A stretch of 64,000 nt of DNA from Streptomyces sp. SS1-1. GTDB lineage: Bacteria > Actinomycetota > Actinomycetes > Streptomycetales > Streptomycetaceae. The stretch is from NCBI RefSeq assembly GCF_008973465.1, contig NZ_WBXN01000004.1:1302001-1366000 (forward strand), given 5' to 3'. Each line of letters opens with the position of its first letter. The first letter of the stretch is position 1. Below the pieces are notes generated by a model. It had not been told where the DNA came from and did no database searches. It saw nothing but the letters and a program-made list of their open reading frames with translations. A program made the translations under genes and the position numbers. Positions 9,576 to 17,903 of this stretch are shown piece after piece.

Positions 9576-10520
9576 ATGAGACGCCGTACGCCGCCCCCAC
9601 CCTCTCCCCTGCCACAGCTCCGCGGGGTGGACCCGGTGCGCGTACGGCTGCCCGCCGCGGACGGCTGGGCGACCGTCCGGGACCATCTCGTGGAGCGCCT
9701 CGCCGCCGGGGCCGCCGTCATCGACGGCATGCTCGACGCGGGCCGGATCGTGGACGCCACCGGACACCCGGTCACCCGCGGCACCCCGTACGCCCCGGGG
9801 ATGTACGTCTGGTTCCACCGGGAGCTCGCCGACGAGGAGACGGTGCCCTTCCCGATCGAGGTCGTCCACCGGGACGAGCATCTGGTGATCGCCGACAAGC
9901 CCCACTTCCTGGCCACCACGCCCCGCGGCAGCCACGTCGCCGAGACGGCGCTCGCCCGGCTGCGGCGGGACCTCGGCGTACCGACGCTCAGCCCGGCGCA
10001 CCGGCTGGACCGGCTCACCGCGGGACTGGTGCTGTTCACGGTCCGGCCCGAGGAGCGCGGCGCCTACCAGTCGCTGTTCCGCGACCGGCGGGTGGCGAAG
10101 GAGTACGAGGCGGTGGCCCCGTACGACCCCGGCCTCGGCCTGCCCCGCACCGTGCGCAGCCGCATCGTGAAGGAGCGCGGGGTACTGGCGGCCCGGGAGG
10201 TGGCGGGCGAACCCAATGCGATCAGCCGGATCGAGCTGGTGGAACACCGCGACGGACGCGCCCGCTACCGCCTCACCCCCCGCACCGGCCAGACGCATCA
10301 GCTGCGCGTGCACATGAACGCCCTGGGGGTGCCGATCCTGGGCGACCCGCTCTACCCGGTGGTGACCGCCCCGGTCCCGCCCGGTGACTTCCGGCGCCCG
10401 CTCCAACTGCTGGCGCGGACGCTGGAGTTCACCGACCCGATGACCGGACGCCGGCACCGGTTCGTCAGCTCGCGTGCCCTGGAGTCCTGGTCGTCGTACG
10501 ACGACTGGGCCTCCGGCTGA
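9576..10520 (+). CDS. RluA-family RNA pseudouridine synthase
   Basis: The 314-residue protein carries the family catalytic motif AHRLDRLTAGLVLF near residues 143-156; the Asp attacks the target uridine. The substrate-fold motif RTGQTHQLRVHM follows near residue 237. An N-terminal S4-like region is reduced. It isomerises uridines in rRNA or tRNA; the target site is not deducible. It starts 21 bp after the terpene synthase stop and may be read through from it. It sits between the terpene synthase and the convergent conservon P450, with an end-to-end gap of only 17 bp. Confidence 0.9.
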   Translation: MRRRTPPPPSPLPQLRGVDPVRVRLPAADGWATVRDHLVERLAAGAAVIDGMLDAGRIVDATGHPVTRGTPYAPGMYVWFHRELADEETVPFPIEVVHRDEHLVIADKPHFLATTPRGSHVAETALARLRRDLGVPTLSPAHRLDRLTAGLVLFTVRPEERGAYQSLFRDRRVAKEYEAVAPYDPGLGLPRTVRSRIVKERGVLAAREVAGEPNAISRIELVEHRDGRARYRLTPRTGQTHQLRVHMNALGVPILGDPLYPVVTAPVPPGDFRRPLQLLARTLEFTDPMTGRRHRFVSSRALESWSSYDDWASG

Positions 10521-10537
10521 CCCGGTGCCCGGCGGGG

Positions 10538-12001
10538 TCACTCGCCACGCCACCAACGCAGGAAGCGGCCCAGCGGACCGGGCCGGGCGGCCGGCTCGGG
10601 CGGCGCCGCCGGTGCCGGTGCCGCGGCGGGCGCCGGGATCCTCGGCCGTTCCGGTGTGCCGACCTGCCAGGTGCTGACGCGCGGCGAGGCCAGGGGGTGC
10701 GCGGGCCGGGCCATCACGTCCTGCTGCGGCTTGGGCGCGAACTTCACGGGCAGCTCGACCAGATGCCGGTTCGAGATGGACGACCACCAGCGCAGCTCGT
10801 CCTCGGGACAGGCGAGCTGCACATCGGGCAGCCGGGTCAGCAGCGCGTCGACGCCGACGTCGGCGATGGCACGGCCGATGTCCTGCCCCGGGCACTCGTG
10901 CGGGCCCCCGCCGAAGGCGAGATGGGACCGGTTGCCCTGCATATGGGCGGAGAGGTCGGGCCGGACCCGGGGGTCGACGTTGCCGGGCGCGATCCCCATG
11001 ATGAGGGCGTCGCCCTTGCTGATGTGCTCCCCGCCCAGCTCCGTGTCGTGCTTGGCGACGTACGGAAGGACCGTGCTGAACGGCGGCTCGTCCCACAGGG
11101 ACTGCTCGACCGCCTCGGGGACCGTCATCTGCCCGCCCTTGAGCTGCGCGCGGAACCGGGGGTCGGTGAGCACCACCCGCAGCACGTTGGCGATCAGGTT
11201 GGCGGTCGCCTCGTAGGCGGCGACCAGGATGATCCGCAGATGCTGGCTGACCTCGTCGTCGGTCAGCCGCGCCGGGTGGTTGATCAGATGGCTGGTGAAG
11301 TCGTCCGCGGGCTCGGCGCGCCGGCGGGCGGTCAGCCGCATCAGCACGTCCATCAGGTACGCGTTGCTGGCGATGGCCGTCTCGCTGCCCTTGGGCATGT
11401 CACGGGCGGCCTGCACGATCCGGTCGTTGTACTCGTCCGGCATGCCGAGGATCTCGCACATCACCATCATCGGCAGGTGCTCGGCGAACTGGCTGACCAG
11501 GTCGGCGCCTCCGGCCTCGCAGAACTGGTTCACCAGGTGCTGGGTGGCACGGTTGATGTACCGGCGGATCCCGCGGTGGTCGATGGTGGAGATGGCGCCG
11601 GTGACCGCGCCCCGCAGCCGCAGGTGCTCGTCGCCCTCGGCGTGGACGCAGATGGGCTGCCAGGCGAAGTGCGGCATCATCGGATGGTCGGGCTTGACCG
11701 TGCCGTCCTGCAGGGCCGACCACAGCCGGGTGTCGCGGCAGAACTGCGAAGGGCTGCGCACCATGTGGAGGTTCTCCGCGTGGCCGAGCACCACCCAGAC
11801 GGGCACGTCGTCGTGCAGCAGCACCGGGGCCACGGGTCCGCGTTCGGCGCGCAGTTTCTCGTACACGGCTCCCAGGTCCTCCGCCTCGGGCCCGTACAGC
11901 CGGCGCAGCCCGCCGGGGCCGATGCCGTGTGCGGGGCAGCCCGGGGGCGGGGTGGCCATGGGATCGTCCATACCGGGTGGGAAAAGGGATTCAGACGTCA
12001 C
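10538..12001 (-). CDS. cvnE: Conservon cytochrome P450 lacking the ExxR arginine (CYP157-like, cvnE)
   Basis: The product is a P450 of about 487 residues. The heme loop is FGGGPHECPGQD with C370 as iron ligand, and the I-helix reads AAYEAT. The K-helix ExxR motif, otherwise nearly invariant, reads EQSLW (299-303), so the Arg of the E-R-R triad is absent. From memory this is the hallmark of the CYP157 family found in Streptomyces conservons. A Pro/Ala-rich tail ends in RFLRWWRGE, possibly for membrane contact. GTG 12001 was chosen because GGAG precedes it and the homologous N terminus TSESLFPPG begins there; ATG at 11971 and GTG 12073 are alternatives. It follows cvnD by 91 bp. The substrate is unknown. 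Confidence 0.88.
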   Translation of the reverse strand: MTSESLFPPGMDDPMATPPPGCPAHGIGPGGLRRLYGPEAEDLGAVYEKLRAERGPVAPVLLHDDVPVWVVLGHAENLHMVRSPSQFCRDTRLWSALQDGTVKPDHPMMPHFAWQPICVHAEGDEHLRLRGAVTGAISTIDHRGIRRYINRATQHLVNQFCEAGGADLVSQFAEHLPMMVMCEILGMPDEYNDRIVQAARDMPKGSETAIASNAYLMDVLMRLTARRRAEPADDFTSHLINHPARLTDDEVSQHLRIILVAAYEATANLIANVLRVVLTDPRFRAQLKGGQMTVPEAVEQSLWDEPPFSTVLPYVAKHDTELGGEHISKGDALIMGIAPGNVDPRVRPDLSAHMQGNRSHLAFGGGPHECPGQDIGRAIADVGVDALLTRLPDVQLACPEDELRWWSSISNRHLVELPVKFAPKPQQDVMARPAHPLASPRVSTWQVGTPERPRIPAPAAAPAPAAPPEPAARPGPLGRFLRWWRGE

Positions 12002-12092
12002 GATGGGGGCTCCGAAACGAGGTGGTCCGGTTGCGGGAGGTAAGGGGGAGGATCCGGTCGGCACCGGTGGCACGGCGCGACCGGTGCGTGGC

Positions 12093-12713
12093 TCACACAG
12101 GCGCCTTCGCCGTCGCCAGCGCGTGCAGGAAGTGCATGAGGGTCATCAGGACGTCCCGGCTGGAGGCCCGGCGCCGGACGTCGCACTCGACGATGGGGAT
12201 CTCCTCGGCCAGGTCGAGGGCCGTGCGCAGTTCGGAGACGGCGTAACGGGGCGCGTCCGGGAAGGTGTTGACGGCCACGACGAACGGCACACCGCGCTCC
12301 TCGAGCCGACCTATGACGTCGAAGCTGACCTCCAGGCGCCGGGTGTCGACCAGGACGACCGCACCCAGCGCGCCTTCGAACAGTCCGTTCCACAGGAACC
12401 AGAAGCGCTCCTGGCCCGGCGTGCCGAACAGGTACAGCACGAGCTGTTCCGTGATGCTGATGCGGCCGAAGTCCATGGCGACGGTGGTGGCCGTCTTGGT
12501 GTCCGAGCCGTAGTTGTCGTCGACGCCGATACCGGCCTGCGTCATGGTCTCCTCGGTGGTCAGCGGTTTGATCTCGCTGACCGACCCGACCATGGTCGTC
12601 TTGCCGACACCGAAGCCACCCACGATCACGATCTTGACCGCGGCCTCGGCCGTGTGCGGCAACTGGTCCTCGGTCCGTGGACCAGGGACGACGTCAGAGC
12701 TTTTGAAGTCCAT
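12093..12713 (-). CDS. cvnD: Conservon small GTPase CvnD
   Basis: This 206-residue Ras-like GTPase of the bacterial conservon family (also called MglA/ATP_bind_1-like) has a P-loop GGFGVGKTT near residues 32-40. A switch II-like DFGR segment follows, then LYLFGTPGQERFWFLW (DxxG variant with PGQ) and VVAVNTFPDA in the position of the N/TKxD motif. It forms, with CvnA, CvnB and CvnC, a membrane-associated complex reminiscent of a G-protein-coupled signalling unit. Its start overlaps the cvnC frame by 20 bp, showing tight coupling. Confidence 0.93.
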   Translation of the reverse strand: MDFKSSDVVPGPRTEDQLPHTAEAAVKIVIVGGFGVGKTTMVGSVSEIKPLTTEETMTQAGIGVDDNYGSDTKTATTVAMDFGRISITEQLVLYLFGTPGQERFWFLWNGLFEGALGAVVLVDTRRLEVSFDVIGRLEERGVPFVVAVNTFPDAPRYAVSELRTALDLAEEIPIVECDVRRRASSRDVLMTLMHFLHALATAKAPV

Positions 12714-13095
12714 GCATCACCGCTTCGAGGATTGAACGGTCAGCGACGGCCTGGCGCACGATCGGAGCGCGGGCGGTCACCAGCCCGGCCGTGAGCATGT
12801 CGGTGAGGACGACCGTCATCATGCTGAACGGCAGGTTGAGGTAGGCCGAGAGCTCGGCCACGGACAGGGGGGCGGTACACAGGCGGAGCAGTGCCGACTG
12901 TTCCGGTGTGGCCGACGGCGGGGGGTCGGCGCGCGCCACGATCAGCGTGACGAGGTCGAGGTCCCCGTCCCGCTCTCCACCGTCCGGGCCGGCCACGACG
13001 AACAGCCGTTCGGGGTTCTTCTGCTTCCCGGCGGGGGCGGGCGGTGGCGGTAAGTGCTCCTGGGATTCTCGCCGCTGGCGTTTCGGAGGCGTCAT
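12694..13095 (-). CDS. cvnC: Conservon DUF742 protein CvnC, with a TTA codon
   Basis: The 133-residue DUF742 protein is the conservon component with a winged-helix-like C-terminal half (LSVAELSAYLNLPFSMMTVV). ATG 13095 overlaps the cvnB stop by 4 bp (ATGA). Codon 15 is TTA (complement of 13051-13053), so its translation should depend on the bldA leucyl-tRNA. The N-terminal 30 residues are Pro/Lys-rich and disordered. Confidence 0.92.
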   Translation of the reverse strand: MTPPKRQRRESQEHLPPPPAPAGKQKNPERLFVVAGPDGGERDGDLDLVTLIVARADPPPSATPEQSALLRLCTAPLSVAELSAYLNLPFSMMTVVLTDMLTAGLVTARAPIVRQAVADRSILEAVMHGLQKL

Positions 13096-13499
13096 ACGGT
13101 CTGCCCGTTCCGCCGGGGCGGACTCGTGAGATGGGCGCCGATGCGGGCCACGAGGTCGGACATGCGGTTGCTCATCAGGCCGGGCTCGGCGAACGTGTCG
13201 GAGAGGACCGCGAGATACGCGTTGGCGCCGGCGGCCATCAGATAGAAGTATCCGCCGTTGATCTCGATCAGGACCATCTTCATCTTGCCGTCGCTCTTCG
13301 GGATCTCCTGGGCGACCGCGCTGGCCAGGCTCTGCAGTCCGGCGCAGGCCGCGGCGACCCGGTCGGCGGTGTCGGGTTCGCCGCCGTAGCGGGCGATGCG
13401 CAGACCGTCGGCGGACAGCACGACGATCATCTGGATGCCTGGTACGCCGTCGTAGAGCTCCTTGAGCATCCAGTCGAAGTTGGCACGCTGCTGGATCAC
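13092..13499 (-). CDS. cvnB: Conservon roadblock/LC7 protein CvnB
   Basis: A 135-residue roadblock/LC7 fold protein (GVPGIQMIVVLSADGLRIA, then YLAVLSDTFAEPGL). In other systems this fold regulates Ras-like GTPases, consistent with an MglB-like role toward CvnD. GTG 13499 overlaps the cvnA stop by 4 bp (GTGA). Confidence 0.93.
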   Translation of the reverse strand: MIQQRANFDWMLKELYDGVPGIQMIVVLSADGLRIARYGGEPDTADRVAAACAGLQSLASAVAQEIPKSDGKMKMVLIEINGGYFYLMAAGANAYLAVLSDTFAEPGLMSNRMSDLVARIGAHLTSPPRRNGQTV

Positions 13500-15091
13500 T
13501 TGAGGTCCCCCTCGTCATCGGCCTCGGGGTGGGCCGGTTGGGTTCGCGGTTGGAGTGTGAGCGGGTCCGGCTTGTCCTTGAGTCCGTTCCAGAACGCCTC
13601 CACCCAGGCGCCGGGCACGGGCTCGTCCTCCGCCGGCACCGCGGGCTCGGGCTCGGGCGCGCGCGTCGACCAGATGGTCGGACGGCCCTCCCGCTCCGCC
13701 TGCTCGATGGCCGCCTGCTCGGCGATCCGCTTGCTGAGCGGGGTCTTCACCCGGCTGCGGCGCTGGGGCAGCCCGTTCGGGGTCCACTCCGTGACGACGG
13801 GGACGTCGTCCTCCATGGAGACGGCGGCGGGGATCTTGGGGCTGGTGGGGCGGCGCTTCTTGGGGGCGCGCTTGGGGCCTTCGAGAACGTCGGGGCCCTC
13901 CGCCTTGGGGGCGGAGCCGGCGCCGATGCCGTGGGCGAGACCGGGAGCCGGTTCGGTGGTCATCATGTCGCGCGGCACGACGAGGACGGCGCGGACACCG
14001 CCGTACGCCGAGGACCGCAGCGAGACCTGCATGTTGTACGCGGTGCACAGGCGTCCCACGACGGCGAGGCCGAGGCGCGGGGACTCGCCGAGCTCCTGGA
14101 GGTCGGTGCCCTGCTTGGCCCGTTCGAGCATGCCCTCGACCCGGGCGCGGGCCTCCTCGCTGAGGCTGACGCCGGCGTCCTCGATCTCGATGGCGACGCC
14201 GGTCTGCACCTCGGTGGCGGTGACGTGCACCTTGGTCTGCGGCGGCGAGTAGCGCGTGGCGTTGTCGAGGAGTTCGGCGGCGGCGTGGATGACGGGCTCG
14301 ACGGAGATGCCGGCGATGTTGACCTTGGCGATGGAGTCCAGGCTGATGCGCCGGTACTCGAGGATGCGCGACATGGCGCCGCGCAGCACGCTGTACAGCG
14401 GGACGGGGTCGGGCCACTGGCGTCCGGGGCGGCCGCCGCCGAGCACGGAGATGGAGTCGGCGAGGCGGCCGATCAGCATGGTGCCGTGGTCGATGCGCAG
14501 GAGGTCGTCGAAGACCTCGGGGTTGCGGCCGTGGTCCTCCTCCATCTCCCGCAGTTCGACGGCCTGCTGGTGGACGATGGACTGGACGCGGCGGGCGATG
14601 CTGACGAACGAGCGCTGCGCGGAGTCGCGGAGGGCTTCCTCGTGGTCGACGAGGTCGATCATGCGGCGCACGAACTCGATCTGCACAGGTGGGAGTTCCG
14701 CGTACGACGGGTCGATTTCCGCCAGGTCCCGCATCACCTCGTACGGTGAGGCGCCGCACCGCAGCCGGTGGATGGCGGCCGGTGTGATCTCCGTGGCGAG
14801 GCGGACCATCTCCTCCTCGTGGGCGGCGACGCGCCGTTCCAGATACGCGGTGTGACGGGCGTGCTCGACCTGTGCGTCCCGCAGGGCGCGTCCGCGGCGC
14901 ACCGCCTCGGCGGCGCAGGCCAGTACGAGCGTCAGGGCCACGGCACCGCACACGCCGACGGCCGTCCGGGCCGGTTCCGCCACGACGGCGACGGCGGCTC
15001 CGGTGGCCGCGGCCATCGCTATGGCCGGCAGCAGAAGCACGCGCGCGTAAGGGAGTTCACGCCGACGGGGCGGGGATTGAACGCTCACCAT
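13496..15091 (-). CDS. cvnA: Conservon sensor histidine kinase-like protein CvnA
   Basis: The 531-residue membrane sensor has two hydrophobic segments near residues 17-60 followed by a long helical region. A GHKL-type ATPase domain is centred on ELLDNATRYSPP (N box, about residue 286), with a degenerate G box LGLAVVGRL. The C-terminal 150 residues are charged, disordered and Pro-rich. A canonical phospho-acceptor His box is not evident, and there is no cognate response regulator next to it. It heads the cvnABCD(E) operon; AGAGGG precedes ATG 15091. As I recall, the homologous set (rar/cvn9) affects aerial mycelium formation. Confidence 0.92.
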   Translation of the reverse strand: MVSVQSPPRRRELPYARVLLLPAIAMAAATGAAVAVVAEPARTAVGVCGAVALTLVLACAAEAVRRGRALRDAQVEHARHTAYLERRVAAHEEEMVRLATEITPAAIHRLRCGASPYEVMRDLAEIDPSYAELPPVQIEFVRRMIDLVDHEEALRDSAQRSFVSIARRVQSIVHQQAVELREMEEDHGRNPEVFDDLLRIDHGTMLIGRLADSISVLGGGRPGRQWPDPVPLYSVLRGAMSRILEYRRISLDSIAKVNIAGISVEPVIHAAAELLDNATRYSPPQTKVHVTATEVQTGVAIEIEDAGVSLSEEARARVEGMLERAKQGTDLQELGESPRLGLAVVGRLCTAYNMQVSLRSSAYGGVRAVLVVPRDMMTTEPAPGLAHGIGAGSAPKAEGPDVLEGPKRAPKKRRPTSPKIPAAVSMEDDVPVVTEWTPNGLPQRRSRVKTPLSKRIAEQAAIEQAEREGRPTIWSTRAPEPEPAVPAEDEPVPGAWVEAFWNGLKDKPDPLTLQPRTQPAHPEADDEGDLK

Positions 15092-15672
15092 GTGGGCCCT
15101 CTGAAATGAATCGGGTGGGTGTACTGGGGGCTTGCAGGGGGGTACGTCATGGGTATGTCGGACTTTCCCGAGCTATAGGGAACAAGCGCACGAATACACC
15201 TCAACTCGGTGCGCTGCGGGCGAGCTTAGTCCGACCGGATCATCGCCGTGTCATATTCAGCAAGCACCTGAAATGGCCCGTACGACAGGAGTACCCTCGG
15301 CTCTTTTGCACGCTGGGCATGCGTTCGAACACGCAGTGTCATGGCGTACGGACGTGCGAACGCGACTCACCGTGACGGGTGAGAGGGGCCGTCCCCGGGC
15401 GACGCGAGCGGGCGAGAGGCAGACGGGGCGGGCGAGGCGCGCCAAACGGATGTGGCACGCGAGACGAACCGAACACGCGCCCGCCGCAAGGAGCGAGAAA
15501 CACGAAGGGCGGCGAGAAACACGAAAGGCAAAGAGTCACGCACTCCTTGCCACTCTCAACATATAGCGCACAGGGGGCCTTGCGGCAAGGCCCCCTCGAT
15601 GGCGCACAATCTCCGGTCCGACCAGGAAACACACCTCTTCCCGGCACCTCGGCCTCTGATCGGAGACCCCGC
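15092..15672. other. Divergent control region between cvnA and helR
   Basis: This 580-bp gene-free region must hold the promoters of the conservon (leftward) and of helR (rightward). It is less GC-rich than its surroundings in places. Seen in it are two direct copies of GCGAGAAACACGAARG at 15493-15508 and 15512-15527, a TATAGC-like -10 at 15562-15567, and the RAE palindrome at 15573-15595. Long frames crossing it are compositionally unlike genes. Confidence 0.6.
15573..15595 (+). promoter_or_regulatory. Rifamycin-associated element (RAE)
   Basis: This is a perfect palindrome with 10-base arms, GGGGGCCTTG and CAAGGCCCCC, around CGG. It corresponds to the inverted repeat known from memory as the RAE (core GGGGCTTGCGGCAAG...), found upstream of rifamycin-inactivating genes and helR in actinomycetes. 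It sits just after a TATAGC box and 77 bp before the helR start. Rifamycin induction is inferred, not shown. Confidence 0.8.
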
Positions 15673-17856
15673 TTGCACCCCCTCCCCACCACCGCGTTCG
15701 CCCTCGACGACCGTCGGCGGGCCAAGGCCGACCCCGCCCTGATCGCCGACGACGACCGGCACTTCGCCGCCATCGCCCGCTGCCTCGAGGAGACGACGGC
15801 TGACCTCACCGAGCGGCTCGCCGCCGAACGCAGGGCGGAGGGCGGCCTGGGCCGCCAGGCCATGGACCGGGACACCGAGATCCACCGCCTCACCGCCCGG
15901 CTGCGCACCCTGCGCCGCTTCGGCCTGGACCTGTGCCTGGGCCGGATGGTCTTCGCGGACGACCCGCGGCCCGTGTACGTGGGGCGGCTCGGCCTGACCG
16001 ACAGCACGGGCCGCCGGCTGATGATCGACTGGCGCTCCCCCGCCGCCGAGCCGTTCTTCGGCGCCACCCACGCCCGCCCGATGGGCCTGGCCAGCCGCCG
16101 CCGCTACCGGTGGACCGGCGGCCGGATCAGCGACTACTGGGACGAGGTGTTCACCCCGGACGGCCTGTCCGGGCACGCCGCGCTCGACGACCAGTCCGCG
16201 TTCGTCGCGAGCCTCGCCGGGAACCGCTCGTCCCGGATGCGGGATGTTCTCGGCACCATCCAGGCCGACCAGGACGCCATCATCCGCGCCGGGTCCCGGG
16301 GCGCGCTCGTCGTCGACGGCGGGCCGGGCACCGGCAAGACCGTGGTCGCCCTGCACCGCTCGGCGTACCTCCTGCACGCCGACCCGCGCCTCGGGCACCG
16401 CAGGGGCGGGGTGCTGTTCGTCGGCCCGCACCGGCCCTATCTGGCGTACGTCTCCGACGTGCTCCCCAGCCTCGGCGAGGACGGCGTGCAGACCTGCGTG
16501 CTGCGCGACCTCGTCGCCGAGGGCGCCACCGCCGGCGTCGAGACGGACCCGGAGGTGGCCCGGCTGAAGTCGTCCGCGGACCTGGTGCGGGCGATCGAGA
16601 AGGCCGTGCGCTTCTACGAGGAACCGCCCACCGAGGGCATGACGGTGACGACCCCCTGGTCCGGGATCCGGCTGAGCGCGGGCGACTGGGCGGCGGCGTT
16701 CGACGCGGCGGAACCCGGCACCCCGCACAACGAGGCCCGCGAGCAGGTCTGGGAGGAACTGCTCACCCTCCTGACCGACCGGCACGAGGAGGACGCCTCC
16801 GGCGACGACGCCGAGATCCCCGCGCAGATGCTGCGCCGGGCCCTGGAGCGGCACCGGGAACTGCGGACGGCCTTCGACCGGGCGTGGCCCCTGCTCGAGG
16901 CCGCCGACCTGGTCGGCGACCTGTGGACGGTCCCCGCGTATCTGCGGCTGTGCGCCCCCTGGCTCACCCCGGACGAGGTACGGCTGCTCCAGCGCGAGCG
17001 GCCGGACGCCTGGACGGTGTCCGACCTTCCGTTCCTGGACGCGGCCCGGCAGCGGCTCGGCGACCCGGAGGCGGCCCGGCGCCGTCGGCGGCACGCACGG
17101 ACGCTGGCGGCGCAGCGGGAGCGGATGACACGGGTCGTGGACAACCTGATCGACGCCGTCGCGGACTCGGGCGCGGACGGCGACGACGGCGAGGGCCTGG
17201 TGCGGATGCTGCGCGGCCAGGACGCCCAGGTCAGCCTGGTCGACGAGACGGAGCTCGACGAACCGGACCCGGATCAGCTGGCGGGACCGTTCGCGCACAT
17301 CGTGGTCGACGAGGCGCAGGAACTCACCGACGCCGAGTGGCAGATGCTGCTGCGGCGCTGCCCGTCCCGGAGCTTCACCATCGTCGGTGACCGCGCCCAG
17401 GCCCGGCAGGGCTTCACCGAGTCCTGGCGGGAACGTCTGGAACGGGTCGGCCTGGACCGGGTCGAGGAGGCCTCCCTGACCGTCAACTACCGCACACCGC
17501 GGGAGATCATGGCGGAGGCGGAGCCGGTGATCCGGGCCGTGCTCCCGGACGCCAACGTGCCGACGTCCATCCGCAGCGGAGGCTTCCCCGTCGTGCACGG
17601 CCGGGTCGCGGACCTGGACGCGGTCGTGGACGCCTGGCTGGCCGACAACGCCGACGGGGTCGCCTGTGTCATCGGCGCCCCCGGCTTCCCGTCGGGCGAG
17701 CGGGTGCGGTCCCTTCCGCCGGAGCTGACGAAGGGACTCGAGTTCGACCTGGTCGTGCTGGTGCGGCCCGAGCGGTTCGGTGAGGGCGTCCAGGCCGCCG
17801 TGGACCACTATGTGGCGATGACCCGGGCCACCCGGCACCTCGTCGTCCTGCGGTGA
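15673..17856 (+). CDS. helR: RNA polymerase-recycling helicase-like ATPase HelR (HelD family)
   Basis: The product is about 727 residues. A charged coiled-coil N terminus (about 25-85) is followed by IDWRSPAAEPFF, typical of HelD-type proteins, then the Q-motif IQADQDAIIR and Walker A GGPGTGKT (216-223). Walker B is VVDEAQELTDAEW (about 542-554). Late motifs are SLTVNYRTPREI, KGLEFDLVVLV and AMTRATRHL. HelR removes stalled or rifamycin-bound RNA polymerase from DNA and confers rifamycin tolerance in Streptomyces. TTG 15673 was chosen because CGGAGA lies 6 bases upstream and the family N terminus (LPTTAFALDDRRRAKAD) follows. The upstream RAE supports this identity over a generic UvrD-like helicase. 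Confidence 0.88.
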   Translation: MHPLPTTAFALDDRRRAKADPALIADDDRHFAAIARCLEETTADLTERLAAERRAEGGLGRQAMDRDTEIHRLTARLRTLRRFGLDLCLGRMVFADDPRPVYVGRLGLTDSTGRRLMIDWRSPAAEPFFGATHARPMGLASRRRYRWTGGRISDYWDEVFTPDGLSGHAALDDQSAFVASLAGNRSSRMRDVLGTIQADQDAIIRAGSRGALVVDGGPGTGKTVVALHRSAYLLHADPRLGHRRGGVLFVGPHRPYLAYVSDVLPSLGEDGVQTCVLRDLVAEGATAGVETDPEVARLKSSADLVRAIEKAVRFYEEPPTEGMTVTTPWSGIRLSAGDWAAAFDAAEPGTPHNEAREQVWEELLTLLTDRHEEDASGDDAEIPAQMLRRALERHRELRTAFDRAWPLLEAADLVGDLWTVPAYLRLCAPWLTPDEVRLLQRERPDAWTVSDLPFLDAARQRLGDPEAARRRRRHARTLAAQRERMTRVVDNLIDAVADSGADGDDGEGLVRMLRGQDAQVSLVDETELDEPDPDQLAGPFAHIVVDEAQELTDAEWQMLLRRCPSRSFTIVGDRAQARQGFTESWRERLERVGLDRVEEASLTVNYRTPREIMAEAEPVIRAVLPDANVPTSIRSGGFPVVHGRVADLDAVVDAWLADNADGVACVIGAPGFPSGERVRSLPPELTKGLEFDLVVLVRPERFGEGVQAAVDHYVAMTRATRHLVVLR

Positions 17857-17864
17857 CGACGCCT

Positions 17865-17893
17865 GGGGCCCGCGCCGGACCGGCGCGGGCCCC
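17865..17893. terminator. Bidirectional terminator between helR and helY
   Basis: Near-continuous 14-bp arms GGGGCCCGCGCCGG and CCGGCGCGGGCCCC lie between two convergent stops 47 bp apart, so the element should serve both genes. Confidence 0.8.
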
Positions 17894-17903
17894 GGGCGTC
17901 CGC

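Noticed and set aside
15379..15672. Upstream extension of the HelR frame
   Set aside because: Arg/Ala-rich and crosses the promoter and RAE; the family N terminus begins at TTG 15673.
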